Shown: positions 36,717 to 46,724, numbered from the stretch's first letter. The stretch is 64,000 nucleotides of DNA from Kazachstania africana CBS 2517 (GCF_000304475.1 NC_018949.1:124001-188000); one strand, 5' to 3'. Notes: generated by a model not told the origin, from the letters alone. Translations and numbers: made by a program.

Positions 36717-39700
36717 ATGTCAGGGATGGAGAATAGCTCGGTGGGCTCATTAGTGGTTTCGTTGCTCGCCAACGTGGACATTAACGAGTCGAAAGTGGAC
36801 GAATTGTCCTTACAGGTGTCTGAGTTGATTACAAATAGGAAAATTAAATTGATCGATATCATTGTGCTGCTGAAGGATTATATCACTTCTGAGGAGGATA
36901 CAAAGAGGAAAAAGGCATTAGCTTCTTTGACGTCAGTTTTACGTACTTTGAAACCAGATCAATTGCTGAAAAATGAAGTTAGTGTGGTATTCACGTTTTA
37001 CAAGTCTAAATTGCAAGATACTGTCTTGTTGAAAGAAGCTTTCGAAGGGCTCAGTTCATTGATGTCAATGAAGTATATTTCCTTCGAAGAAACTATTGTC
37101 TTACTCGATTTCTTAAGAGATGACTACCACCAAAATGAACATTTGGCGCCAATCAGATTCTTCACATTCAAGATTTTAGAATCTGTCTATGATAGATGGA
37201 GTGAGAATTTGAAAGATAATGTCAAATCAAGTGATCTGTTCATCAAAAGTTTCATAAATATATCTACTGGTGAAAAGGATCCAAGAAATTTGCTAACTTC
37301 CTTCGCATTAAACAGTTTGATCATTCAGAACTTACCTAACGCCCCAAGTTATGCTCAAACATTGTTTGATATTTTATTTTCTTACTTCCCAATTACTTTC
37401 AAACCCCCAAAGAATGATCCTTACAAGATTACTAATACAGATCTGAAATTGGCATTAAGAGAGGCTATATCATCTTCAAGTCTCTTTGCAGAAGATGCCT
37501 TTGGAAATCTAATTGATAAATTGTCTGCTACTTCTCCAATTGTTAAGAACGATACTTTGTTCACCATCAAAGCATGTATCTTAAAATTTGGCGGTAAAAA
37601 TTGTTTGCAATTTTGGTTACCTATATGGAATGGTCTAAAATTTGAAATTATGCATAATAGCGAAGGCTCGGAGGCTTCCTTCTTGAATCCATTAGAATCG
37701 TATGCTTCTCAAGGTAACGATGAAAGTGAAAAGAGCACATACGAAGCTGCTCTGGATGTTATCAAGACATTGTCTTTGGAATTGGCAGATTTCGATATAA
37801 ATGCTTTCAATAAATTTTTTAGTTATATCTTAGAAGAACTGACACCTAACTTCACCTACAGCAAAGATCTAAAACAGAGTTGTAGTATCTTAGCATCAAT
37901 TGCTAGTGCAAATAAAGCTACTTTCGATAAAACCATCGATGATACGTTACCTTTGTTCTTAACTGACACATCAGAAATTTCAAAACTTAAGTTGTTATTA
38001 ATGAATCTATCTTTCTTTTTAGACGCCTATATCACTGTATTTGGTGAGACAACCATCACAAGTTCTGTCGACGCTGAAACTGTCGCACAGAATAAATTGC
38101 TTGATTATAAGGATGAGATATTGATGATTTTGAGTAAAGCTTTGACAGGAAATTCAAAATCAGAAGTCACTGTCAGAACTCTATCCATAATCCAGTTCAC
38201 TAAGATGATAAAAATGAAAGGGTATTTGACGAAGGAAGAAATTGCATTGGTAATTCAATATCTGACTGATACAATTTTAACGGATAATAACAAAAACATA
38301 TATCACGCTTCTCTAGAAGGCTTGAAGGTAATTAGTCAAATATATGAAAATATCGTATTTGAGGTCTCTCTAAAGAATATGCTAGATTTATTACCTTTAG
38401 ATTGTACGGAAATAATAAACTATAACAGTGATGAAATAATACAACTCGAAACCATTTTGAAGATAATTTTAGATTTTACAACGTCAAGACATATTTTGGT
38501 CAAAGAAAGTATTATTTCTCTATGTAATAAATTGCATATGGTCTGCGAAAAGAAACATTCTGATGAATACTGTTTCCTTCTATTATCAGCCATCTATTCA
38601 TTATTGGAAAACAACATATTAACTGTAGCAGAAACTGATGCTAATTATATCAAGGAATCTGTGGAATCAATTTTACTGAATTTGGCCCTAACTAATAACC
38701 CTATAATCCATGATGACCATAATCTATCATTATTAGCCAACGTAGTATTCTTTATTAATATTAAGAGTGATAGGAAAAATCAACCTGCATATTTGGAAAG
38801 AACAAATAAATTATTTTTAGATGATTTAAAAATAATGGATAATCCATCACGTTTGGTTATAATATATACCAAAATTATTTCTGCTATTGATAAGGCGTGT
38901 GACTTTGAGGAAGCAAACACTATTTTCGAAAAAACACTGGAATTATTAAAATCAAATCATGCATCAATAGGTAGTATGGAAAAATTGGGTTACTTAGAGC
39001 TTTTATGCGTATTAACAAATAAATGGACAGATGTTGGAAACGTTGGAAAATACGTTGATTGGAAAGATCAATCATTTGTGAATCTAGAAAATTTAGTTTG
39101 GTTAAGTAGAGGACTAATAATGAAAAATTCAAAGGAAGGAGAAAATATGCTTGACCATTTTATTATCTTGTTGAAAGATACAAAGCTGGGGTCATTTGTT
39201 TCTAAATTATTTGAAATATTTGTTATTGATATTGGTTCCATGCGTAAATATAAAGGAATTGCATGGGCAAATAACGTTAAATTACTTTACAAACAAAAAT
39301 TTTTCAATGATATTTTCCAAGTTCTAGTCACTCACTACAGAGACACATCATCAATGGAAATTAAATGTAATTATTTGACTGCATTATCTTTGATTTTGAA
39401 ACACACACCAAGTAATTTGGTTGAACCTTACATGAACGATTTATTACCTATGTTGATCCAAGCTTTGGATATGCCAAATAGCGAAGTAAGAGTATCATCT
39501 TTGGAAACTTTAAAGGATGCAACAGATAAATTTGGTCCATTAATCACTGAACATATTGAAATTTTGGTGCCATTTTTATTGAAGTTAGTTCCCTCGGATA
39601 AATATAACGCTGTTTCAGTAAAATTATTAGCATTACAATTGTTGGAAGAACTAACCACAACGATACCATTGAATTATTTGTTAGAATATAAAGAGAAAGT

Positions 39701-39809
39701 AATCATTGCATTGGGGCCTATTCTATCAGACAAGAAAAGAATCGTCCGTAGGCAATGTATTGATACAAGACAAGCTTACTATGAACTTGGACAGGTCCCA
39801 TTCGAATAA
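36717..39809 (+). CDS. MET18: Met18/Mms19, cytosolic iron-sulfur targeting HEAT-repeat protein
   Basis: A 1,030-residue HEAT-repeat protein from the ATG at 36717 (a second ATG at 36726 is equally possible; the frame above starts only at TTG). It is recognisable along its whole length: GEKDPRNLLTSFALN, SYFPITFKPPKNDPYKITN, LTDNNKNIYHASLEGLK, ILDFTTSRHILVKESI, and the C-terminus DKKRIVRRQCIDTRQAYYELGQVPFE in which the last block is nearly identical to S. cerevisiae. With Cia1 and Cia2 it hands Fe-S clusters to DNA polymerases, helicases and other nuclear enzymes. In S. cerevisiae MET18 is on chromosome IX (YIL128W) near FKH1; here it follows FKH2. Confidence 0.96.
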   Translation: MSGMENSSVGSLVVSLLANVDINESKVDELSLQVSELITNRKIKLIDIIVLLKDYITSEEDTKRKKALASLTSVLRTLKPDQLLKNEVSVVFTFYKSKLQDTVLLKEAFEGLSSLMSMKYISFEETIVLLDFLRDDYHQNEHLAPIRFFTFKILESVYDRWSENLKDNVKSSDLFIKSFINISTGEKDPRNLLTSFALNSLIIQNLPNAPSYAQTLFDILFSYFPITFKPPKNDPYKITNTDLKLALREAISSSSLFAEDAFGNLIDKLSATSPIVKNDTLFTIKACILKFGGKNCLQFWLPIWNGLKFEIMHNSEGSEASFLNPLESYASQGNDESEKSTYEAALDVIKTLSLELADFDINAFNKFFSYILEELTPNFTYSKDLKQSCSILASIASANKATFDKTIDDTLPLFLTDTSEISKLKLLLMNLSFFLDAYITVFGETTITSSVDAETVAQNKLLDYKDEILMILSKALTGNSKSEVTVRTLSIIQFTKMIKMKGYLTKEEIALVIQYLTDTILTDNNKNIYHASLEGLKVISQIYENIVFEVSLKNMLDLLPLDCTEIINYNSDEIIQLETILKIILDFTTSRHILVKESIISLCNKLHMVCEKKHSDEYCFLLLSAIYSLLENNILTVAETDANYIKESVESILLNLALTNNPIIHDDHNLSLLANVVFFINIKSDRKNQPAYLERTNKLFLDDLKIMDNPSRLVIIYTKIISAIDKACDFEEANTIFEKTLELLKSNHASIGSMEKLGYLELLCVLTNKWTDVGNVGKYVDWKDQSFVNLENLVWLSRGLIMKNSKEGENMLDHFIILLKDTKLGSFVSKLFEIFVIDIGSMRKYKGIAWANNVKLLYKQKFFNDIFQVLVTHYRDTSSMEIKCNYLTALSLILKHTPSNLVEPYMNDLLPMLIQALDMPNSEVRVSSLETLKDATDKFGPLITEHIEILVPFLLKLVPSDKYNAVSVKLLALQLLEELTTTIPLNYLLEYKEKVIIALGPILSDKKRIVRRQCIDTRQAYYELGQVPFE

Positions 39810-39903
39810 AGAGGATAATGCATTTCTATTTTGCTTAAAAATAAAATAATATATGGTAAATGTAGTAAATATGATACAATAATTTGATTCATTTCAAAAG
39901 TTT

Positions 39904-40530
39904 TTAGTAATCGTCTTCTTCTTCACTTGAAGATTCTTCTTCATCACTTAATCCCACAGGTGCTAGACCGGGGGTTAATCCAGCGTATCTATGATCTGAA
40001 ATAACAGAAGAATCCTTAAGCTCTGTTTTAAACTCTTTAAGCTTGCTTCTTCTCTTGTTACTCCTTACTCTGTTTTTATGAGAGCTGCTATTTTTCAATA
40101 TAAAATTTTGTACTTCTAATAAATCATCTTTGTTATCTTGGTCCAGTTCCCAAGATTTAGCTATTGAGGTGTTTTGCTCGATTAATGCATTCAAGTATTT
40201 TTTTTCCTTCTTAGTTAATGTACCATTAAGTTTATGTTTCTCCAGGTTCTGAAGTTTTGCTGATTGTGCCAAAGTTTTTAATTCATTCTTCTTCGATTGA
40301 ATCTTTCTCTTTTGAATCTTTTTCTCGTTTTTCTTTATTTTCATCAAGTTCCTTTCCTGTATCTCCACTCTTTTCTTCAAGTTATAATCAATCAACTGTG
40401 CTTTAGATCCTTTATGTGCTCTAACTTTACCTTTAGCATTTATCTTCCTAGCACCAGGCAATAAACTTGAAAGAAGACTATTAACAGCATTGGTAGCATG
40501 CAGTTGTGAGGAGTTTGTGAATGTTGACAT
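39904..40530 (-). CDS. RRT14: Rrt14, nucleolar protein linked to rDNA transcription and ribosome biogenesis
   Basis: A 208-residue basic protein (206 in S. cerevisiae). Conserved parts are the N-terminal NAVNSLLSSLLPGARKI, a central Lys-rich coiled-coil-like region, and the C-terminus DHRYAGLTPGLAPVGLSDEEE followed by an acidic tail. S. cerevisiae Rrt14 is nucleolar and was found through altered rDNA expression; its exact job is not known. MET18-RRT14 convergent order equals YIL128W-YIL127C. The stops are only 94 bp apart. Confidence 0.93.
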   Translation of the reverse strand: MSTFTNSSQLHATNAVNSLLSSLLPGARKINAKGKVRAHKGSKAQLIDYNLKKRVEIQERNLMKIKKNEKKIQKRKIQSKKNELKTLAQSAKLQNLEKHKLNGTLTKKEKKYLNALIEQNTSIAKSWELDQDNKDDLLEVQNFILKNSSSHKNRVRSNKRRSKLKEFKTELKDSSVISDHRYAGLTPGLAPVGLSDEEESSSEEEDDY

Positions 40531-40652
40531 TGTCTGGTAGTTTCAGGATGAGGAATGAATAATATTAGTGCCTGTTAAATGGATCGATGAACTGATGAGC
40601 TTACAGATATCATCGCTACTTTTGCGGTGTAGCTTTTTTTTTTTCAATATCT

Positions 40653-40662
40653 TCGATGAGCT
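40653..40662 (+). promoter_or_regulatory. PAC-like motif upstream of RRT14
   Basis: TCGATGAGCT differs from the PAC consensus GCGATGAGCT at one base and lies about 125 bp before RRT14, just after a T-run. It fits the ribosome-biogenesis regulon. Confidence 0.5.
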
Positions 40663-40682
40663 TGAAAGTGCCACAAAGTTTG

Positions 40683-40715
40683 TTACCCGCATAACCATTT
40701 TCAAGATCACGTGAT
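40683..40715. promoter_or_regulatory. Reb1-type and Cbf1-type sites between RRT14 and tRNA-Asp
   Basis: TTACCCG (40683-40689) matches Reb1, and ATCACGTGAT (40706-40715) is a perfect 10-bp palindrome containing the Cbf1 core. The two lie 16 bp apart, upstream of RRT14. Reb1 sites commonly keep promoters nucleosome-free. Confidence 0.5.
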
Positions 40716-41035
40716 GCTGTAAACTTGTGAATTCGGTCTTCCTCCACCTCTTGGCTTGTAAATCGAGAGATCAGACCTTTGAAGATGAAGAGTTTCTACG
40801 ATTTGGTTTATACGATTTGTATCTTGTGAACTATACTTATCTTTTTATATTGTATTACGTAGTTTATAAATATTATACAGTTGAATAACATTTTGACTAC
40901 CTCAACTCTTTTCAAGCAAGCAACAAAAGCAAAGCTTACCCTTGAAGGCTGGTGTAGCAACCGATGCTTTTTGTAGCAAGTCGCTGAGTACTTATCGACG
41001 GGACACAATAGAAAAATTAAAAGTCTAACCGAGTA

Positions 41036-41107
41036 TCCGCGATAGTTTAATGGTGAGAATGGGCGCTTGTCGCGTGCCAGATCGGGGTTCAATTCCCCGT
41101 CGCGGAG
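41036..41107 (+). tRNA. tD(GUC): tRNA-Asp (anticodon GUC)
   Basis: A 72-nt tRNA. The acceptor arms TCCGCGA and TCGCGGA pair fully and G is the discriminator. The anticodon loop is CTTGTCGC, and the B box is GGTTCAATTCC. It is almost identical to the S. cerevisiae tRNA-Asp(GUC); the D loop reads GGTGAG where I recall GGTCAG. A long T-run (41111-41122) follows as terminator. No intron. Confidence 0.97.
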
Positions 41108-42158
41108 AATTTTTTTTTTTTTAAAACTTCTTCTCTTTAATAATATCCCACTTCTGACTGCAATAAGAGCGGTAAAGTAACCGTTAGGAATGTAGCAAGA
41201 TGTGCTTTACGTGGTTGAGATGTTCTCAACAATTATTTTTAGAATTACCATAGAGATTCTTTTTGACATAAAAAGGGAAACTTATTCTTAAGAATGCTCG
41301 TCAAGTGATCCAAAAATAAAATAATTGAATTCGAGCTTATTGCACATCACGTTAATAACCAAATTTGAAAATAAGAGAATGTCACTAATTGTAGGATTTT
41401 TCCTCTATTTCCAGTAATTAATAGTATGTAATTTTCTGCGATGAAGAGGACTGTTATGGTGCATTAGGTAAACTGAAAAAAGCAGCCAAGCTAGCTGCGT
41501 TATTTAAGGTATTAATAAAGTTCTCGTCCTGCAACAATAAGTTAGAGATGACCAAACATAATTTGCCTCGTATCAGAACGCTTTCATGCTTCCTGTGCCA
41601 TCCTTCTGGCTAAAATTTTAAATCGAGAGCCCAAGAATAGCAAATGATCTTGTCAACTGATCTACAGTTATTGTTAGATGAAAAAATTGCAAATGCTGAT
41701 TTTCACCTAAGAATGTCAAATTATCAAATACGGTAATCCAAAGGCCCACACTAAGATATACATTTCCTCTTTAGGAAGGTTTTCGCTCAAAGCGAGCCGT
41801 ATTTCCCACTTTAGTCAATGTTGACGCAGCAGGAAGAAAGCTTCCCGTTTAGGCAGGTGTAACTCTTTACTTTTACCTGTTTAAGCTCATCGCTAGATGC
41901 AGCGTCAGATCAAAGTCTCGAAACCATCATAGTCTAAGAACGCTATGCATGGTGTGGTTACTATATGAGCAAGATCATCAGTATAGCTTTTTTGCCACTA
42001 CTTCCGACTGAATAAGTGTTCTTTCATCTTTTAAATTACTCTAGTAAAGAATAGAAATCCTTTATTAATAAATAAGTAGTGTTCTGGGTCATTTTGCTCA
42101 ATATCGGAAGGGAAAAAGCAAGACATCGGACGACTTTGAATTGCCATTCAAGTAACCT
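41108..42158. other. Gene-free region between tRNA-Asp and POG1 (1.05 kb)
   Basis: It starts with the tRNA terminator. In the ancestral order STH1, KGD1, AYR1 and SIM1/SUN4 would lie here, but I found no remnant of their reading frames. TCGCTCAAAGCGA near 41786 is a small inverted repeat. No LTR ends next to the tRNA were seen. The right part must carry the POG1 promoter. Confidence 0.5.
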
Positions 42159-43262
42159 ATGGACGTTCAGACAAATAACCATATGTTCACATCAAATACT
42201 GTGAATGCTAATATCCCGTCATTCATGGGCGTTATGAATCACGGCTCAGCAAATTTATCTCGTAACAACTCGACGTCATCTTATGGAAGAGAACTTCATT
42301 CTGGCATGAGGGACAGAATGAGTTTGCTACGAAAATTGGATCTTGACCCATCGCTGACGTTGGATCTAAGTAATTGTGATGATACTTCGATCAGTGGATA
42401 TCTAGATATTTTGAATCAAAAGTATCGGTTAGAAGTTGAAAAGATACGTCAGGATAATCTAAAACTATTGGATAAGTTGGTGGATAAGTTAAATTCGATG
42501 GAAAATTTATCTGATGAAACTTGTGAAAAACTAATTGAATTCGTAAGAGATGAAAATATAAAGAAGACGAAACTCGATTTGGATGAAGGTTTGACGCTAT
42601 CCACAAATAGACCAAACTACATTGCATCACCTGCCGGGAAGGAAGATCGTCTATCAGTGTCCTCTCTGCCCTCACATTATAAAATTAATGAATTCAATAG
42701 AGGACAAGTCGCATATATTGGTGGGTCCCCTTACTCTGTGGCATTCCAAGGTGGACCGAACAGCACTGGTCCTTCATTTCAAAACCAAACCCCAACTTTT
42801 AATCTATACAACGGAGGCACGCTGCCACGTCAATCATCTACTTTAGGTCTCTTTCAACCTGCAGTAAATCCAGTTCTTCCGCCTACTGTCACTAACCAGC
42901 CTTTTATAGCACCACAGATAATAACGGGTCCTCCGAACTTATCGCCTCCATTACCAAACAACCATTCTTCTTCTGGTTATATGATGGCTTACGACGCAAC
43001 TACAAACACTAGACAAAGTTTCCCAGCTCCTTATCCTGCCCTATTGCAACAATATGAGGCTGGTCAAGATCTGAAAGTAATCCCTTTCAAGGCATCAAAA
43101 TTGAATCTCGGGGCTTCAACTACTCATGAGAACAACGATAGCCATAAAAATAAGAGACCGCATCTTCAAGGTTCTTCAAAAACGAAAATTTCTGTCAATC
43201 AAAAACAAAGTACGAGTAACAAGTTAACCAATGACACGGATAGTGCGAAGATGAGGCCTTAA
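42159..43262 (+). CDS. POG1: Pog1-like transcriptional regulator, ending at an in-frame TAA
   Basis: 367 codons up to TAA 43260-43262. The N-terminal third matches the Pog1 pattern: RMSLLRKLDLDPS, then a coiled-coil stretch EVEKIRQDNLKLLDKLVDKL; the rest is Pro/Asn/Ser/Gln-rich. S. cerevisiae Pog1 (351 residues) promotes G1 cyclin expression and recovery from pheromone arrest. The order RRT14, POG1, AQR1/QDR matches the ancestral locus (YIL127C, YIL122W, YIL121W). The frame continues after the TAA for 60 sense codons to TAG 43443-43445 and ends in a motif typical of Pog1, so the gene product is probably meant to be about 428 residues. See the next entry. Confidence 0.85.
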   Translation: MDVQTNNHMFTSNTVNANIPSFMGVMNHGSANLSRNNSTSSYGRELHSGMRDRMSLLRKLDLDPSLTLDLSNCDDTSISGYLDILNQKYRLEVEKIRQDNLKLLDKLVDKLNSMENLSDETCEKLIEFVRDENIKKTKLDLDEGLTLSTNRPNYIASPAGKEDRLSVSSLPSHYKINEFNRGQVAYIGGSPYSVAFQGGPNSTGPSFQNQTPTFNLYNGGTLPRQSSTLGLFQPAVNPVLPPTVTNQPFIAPQIITGPPNLSPPLPNNHSSSGYMMAYDATTNTRQSFPAPYPALLQQYEAGQDLKVIPFKASKLNLGASTTHENNDSHKNKRPHLQGSSKTKISVNQKQSTSNKLTNDTDSAKMRP

Positions 43263-43445
43263 GGTGGGATGCCAACAGAATCACAGAACAGAGGCAATTA
43301 TTTAGATGGAAGCCTAAAAAAGCCTTTAACTAATGAAACCCCATCCTTTGCGAAGGAAGCTACGTCAGAATTTCCAGTCTGTGGGGCATCAAACAGACCG
43401 GTGAGTTTCCTAATCCATACCCATAAACGTCCACCTCCTAAATAG
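43263..43445 (+). other. POG1: In-frame continuation of POG1 past the stop, with the conserved C-terminus
   Basis: Starting with the codon after TAA 43260-43262, 60 sense codons run without interruption to TAG 43443-43445. The last residues read NRPVSFLIHTHKRPPPK. From memory, S. cerevisiae Pog1 ends QRPVNFLIHTPKHPPPT, so this is the family C-terminus. No canonical intron (GTATGT donor with TACTAAC branch point) that would remove the TAA is visible. The segment is therefore either decoded by readthrough, recently cut off by a nonsense mutation, or separated by a base-call error. Confidence 0.8.
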
Positions 43446-44489
43446 ATAGTATTCCTTCTTATTCGTTTGCAAGGATATATAAAATTAAAATTACATATTC
43501 TCAATCAATACCCATACTTCATTATATTATTTTGTGTCTCTTATTTTCAATTCATGCACACTTCTATCGATAAGAAGATGATTATAACGACAGATAACCG
43601 GAACAACTAGGAGTGACTAGTTGTGATTTCCCATTTTTTCCGAATGCTTTTCCGAACGATTACTGAGCAACCCGGGTAGTTTCCTCCGTTTCTGTTTCCT
43701 ACAAGGAAACGAAGATTCCCGATGAAAATGTGTCACTTTAAGCTCGTAAATATAGCAGACAACGCCAATATCTCCACAAGAAGGGTATGTGTAGATCAGT
43801 TATTTATATTTAAACAAGCATTATATATCTTACTTGAAAGCTATGCATTGGTTGCTTCTTGAGCATGGACAATTGATATCTCGTGGTATTTACATGTTCC
43901 CGATAAGGTCCTGAAATTTCCGATGACTATAGTGTATTGAATCAAGTTGTCTTCGAACTTAAACAATTTTTTAGACTTTCAAAGACTGATTATCAAAAAA
44001 CAAATGTTAGTACTCTCCCAACTTCAGAAGCTTGGTCTACAGCAACGTTACTTCTCCTGTACATGGCAAACTGTCTATAGGAACACTTTCCGAGTAGTTC
44101 CTGTCGGTTCAAAACAGGCCATTCTCCTGCAGAGAGCCCACCAGTGACATGATACGTCGGGTCTACTCTATCATAAGGCCTTCTAAACATTCTCAAACAT
44201 ATAATCGACCTCATACAGACTCTTTAAGCACATGGCCACCATCGAGTCATTTCGTTACCATGGCTTCACCATCGGAACAGGCCGCACTTTCCACGCTCGA
44301 CTCCAGGCTATTTTCGCCCAAAAAGCGTGACTTCCCGACGATTTTTCCTTCGAGAAAAAATTTCGAGATTTTTGCGAAAAAATGCCTCGAGGGACTCGTG
44401 CCTGGCAAGAAAAAGAAAAGACCCTAACGAAGAGAGCAGCCGTTAACGCACTACACAGCTGTACAGAATTCAAGTGACTCTGACGAGCA

Positions 44490-44527
<38 letters not shown>

Positions 44528-44673
44528 AACTGTAGTAGTGTATATTTACTTTTCAAGTGCAGTCTCATTATACCTTTAACGTGAACAATATCAAAAATTG
44601 TTTTCACCAGCTTTCGTTATTGAATAGTGAGCCTCATCGAAAGAGTGAAATAAATAAAAAAAGAAAAGACGAT
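43446..44673. other. Long AQR1 promoter region (1.2 kb)
   Basis: A Reb1-like CGGGTAG at 43673-43679, a Tbf1-like ACCCTAAC at about 44421, repeated TTCCGAA motifs at 43639-43656, and a long (TA)n tract at 44494-44523 are visible. Small ORFs at 43947-44147 and 44149-44427 have no recognisable features. Long promoters are common for stress-induced multidrug transporters. Confidence 0.5.
44494..44523. repeat. (AT)n microsatellite in the AQR1 promoter
   Basis: About 30 bp of perfect alternating A/T, 150-180 bp before the AQR1 ATG; it can serve as TATA element and is likely to vary in length. Confidence 0.9.
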
Positions 44674-46374
44674 ATGTCAGAAGTATATAGTTTACATTCA
44701 GATGATGACATAGGTTCTTCAAGTAATGTAACGGATCAAATCAAGAAACTACATGACGATCCAACTATTACAAAATGGAGGGACTATCAGAAACTTCATG
44801 GTACAATTTCTCGTACTACTACGAACGAATTAGGTGATGATGACACTTCATCCGAATGTAGTCACGATGAGCAAGAACAACAACACATAGTAGAAGGCGA
44901 GCAAAACTATCCTCACACACTTTTGACCTATCGACAAAAATGGTTCATGGTTTTTTTAATGACGATAACTGGTTTTTGGTCATCCCTGGGTTCTCCAATT
45001 TATTATCCTGCTTTGAAAGAATTAGAACAAAAGTTCAATATTGATGAAAATAAAGTTAATGTCACTGTGGTGGTATATTTATTGTTTCAAGGTGTAGCTC
45101 CTGCAATTTCCGGTGGTCTAGCAGATGTTTACGGTCGTAGACCAGTCATTCTTGGAGGTATGCTTATCTTTGTGGTTGCCTCCATTGGTATCGCTAAAGC
45201 ACCATCTTATGGTGTTATTGTCTTCTTAAGATGTATTCAGAGTATTGGTATCTCACCAACAATTGCTATAAGTTCAGGTGTCGTCAGTGATTTCACTGTG
45301 AAAAGGGAAAGAGGTACTTTTGTGGGTGCTACATCGGGTCTTGTCTTAATCGGCCAGGGTATCGGTCCCTTACTAGGTGCCGTCATTACAGCAGCTTTAC
45401 ATTGGAGAGCAGTCTTCTGGTTTTTAACCATCGGCTGTGGTTCCTGTATGATTATTGGATTTTTCTTATTACCAGAAACCAAGAGAACAATTGTAGGTAA
45501 TCTTTCAATTAAACCAAAAAATATCATAAATAGAGCACCCATCACATATTTACCAGTTGTTCAAAAAAGGTTTCATTATGACAACCCAGATTATGATTCT
45601 TTGGATTTGAATAAACCAACTCTAGATCTTTCTACTGCTTTCAGAATAACAGCATTACCAGAAATCTTTTTATCTTTATTGCCTGGTGGGTTACAATTTG
45701 CCATGTGGACTTTAATGCTTTCATCAATTTCCTCAGAATTAAGTGTCGCGCCATATAATTATTCTTTGACTATAATTGGTGTCTGTTATCTACCAGCTGG
45801 TATTGGTGGTTTGGCTGGTTCAATGTTAACCGGTAGAGTGATAGATTTATATTACAGAAGATCTCTTCAGAAGTTTCAAGAAGATAAAGAAAGTGGGAAA
45901 ATTTCTGAAGATACACCTTTCAATAACTTTAAAGTTCGTCTAGCATGTGTCTTGCCACAATGTTTTATTGCTATTTGTTCCTTTATCCTTTTCGGTTGGA
46001 GTGTAGATAAAGGTTGGAAGATTCCTTCCGTTTTAATTACATCATTTGTTTGTTCATATTGTACTATGAGTTCATTATCCGTTATGACTACTTTGTTAGT
46101 GGATTTATATCCAACTAAATCATCAACAGCCAGTAGTTGTTTCAACTTCGTTAGATGTTCATTGAGTACTATCTTTATGGGTTGTTTTGCTAAGATGAAA
46201 CAATCAATGACTGTTGGTGGTACGTTCAGTTTCCTTTGTGGGCTTTTGTTATGTGCCAATCTTTTAACATTCATTCCACTGACTAAAGGTATCCAATTAA
46301 GAGAAAGAAGAGCCGCAAAGATGGAAGCTAAGAGACAAGCTAAGAGAGATATTGAAAAGGAAAGTGATCTTTGA
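44674..46374 (+). CDS. AQR1: Multidrug/organic acid exporter of the DHA1 family (Aqr1/Qdr type)
   Basis: A 566-residue major facilitator protein from the ATG at 44674 (the frame above begins at GTG). A polar acidic N-terminus of about 90 residues precedes twelve membrane segments; the DHA1 motif A (GGLADVYGRRPVILGG), motif C-like GQGIGPLLGAVIT and a large central cytosolic loop are visible. S. cerevisiae Aqr1 exports short-chain monocarboxylic acids, some drugs and excess amino acids; Qdr1 and Qdr2 are close paralogues. The right-hand neighbour YDJ1 matches AQR1 (YNL065W-YNL064C), whereas POG1 on the left recalls the QDR2 locus, so the gene descends from the common ancestor and either name could be defended. 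Confidence 0.87.
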   Translation: MSEVYSLHSDDDIGSSSNVTDQIKKLHDDPTITKWRDYQKLHGTISRTTTNELGDDDTSSECSHDEQEQQHIVEGEQNYPHTLLTYRQKWFMVFLMTITGFWSSLGSPIYYPALKELEQKFNIDENKVNVTVVVYLLFQGVAPAISGGLADVYGRRPVILGGMLIFVVASIGIAKAPSYGVIVFLRCIQSIGISPTIAISSGVVSDFTVKRERGTFVGATSGLVLIGQGIGPLLGAVITAALHWRAVFWFLTIGCGSCMIIGFFLLPETKRTIVGNLSIKPKNIINRAPITYLPVVQKRFHYDNPDYDSLDLNKPTLDLSTAFRITALPEIFLSLLPGGLQFAMWTLMLSSISSELSVAPYNYSLTIIGVCYLPAGIGGLAGSMLTGRVIDLYYRRSLQKFQEDKESGKISEDTPFNNFKVRLACVLPQCFIAICSFILFGWSVDKGWKIPSVLITSFVCSYCTMSSLSVMTTLLVDLYPTKSSTASSCFNFVRCSLSTIFMGCFAKMKQSMTVGGTFSFLCGLLLCANLLTFIPLTKGIQLRERRAAKMEAKRQAKRDIEKESDL

Positions 46375-46724
46375 AGGGAAATATTATACATCGAACCAAT
46401 TTGCATTTTTTAAAACGATTTAAATAAATAATTTCTGCATAATTTATAATACACATACCGTTTAATTTTATACACAATTTTTGATCATTCATTACAAGAT
46501 AGAATGGGTGATTATAAGAATTCTCTATACGCGCATTTGATATAATATATATATAATAATAATAATTTTTCTATGATTGTAGCCTAAATTTATAATGATT
46601 TAAATAAAACAACTAGACAAATAAGCGAAAGTTTTGTTGATTTATTGTGGAAAACTATTGAAGAAGCAAAAAGAAGAATGAAGGTTTTATGACCAGCTTT
46701 CTATTAATTTATTATTTGAGGAGA
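46375..46724. other. Convergent intergenic region AQR1-YDJ1
   Basis: 350 bp of very A/T-rich 3' sequence between two converging genes, with an (AT)n/AATAAT stretch around 46543-46568. No gene is seen. Confidence 0.6.

Noticed and set aside
40706..40715. ATCACGTGAT as a centromere CDEI element
   Set aside because: The following DNA is not a CDEII-like AT block and no CCGAA-type CDEIII is present within 120 bp.
43629..43660. TTTTTTCCGAA and TTTTCCGAAC, resembling the centromere CDEIII core
   Set aside because: No 80-bp very AT-rich CDEII and no CDEI at the right distance; the spacing of the two motifs is also wrong. Read as promoter motifs.
43947..44427. Two adjacent ORFs (66 and 92 codons) in the AQR1 promoter region
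   Set aside because: Low-complexity composition, no conserved motif, no conserved gene known at this position; treated as chance frames.
44557..44673. Upstream extension of AQR1 by 39 codons
   Set aside because: It begins at GTG, which is not an initiator in yeast nuclear genes; the ATG at 44674 starts a normal Aqr1-type N-terminus. The same reasoning moved the starts of CMS1, SNN1, EOS1, MLF3, MSK1, MET18, YDJ1, MTQ1, GCD10 and SOF1.
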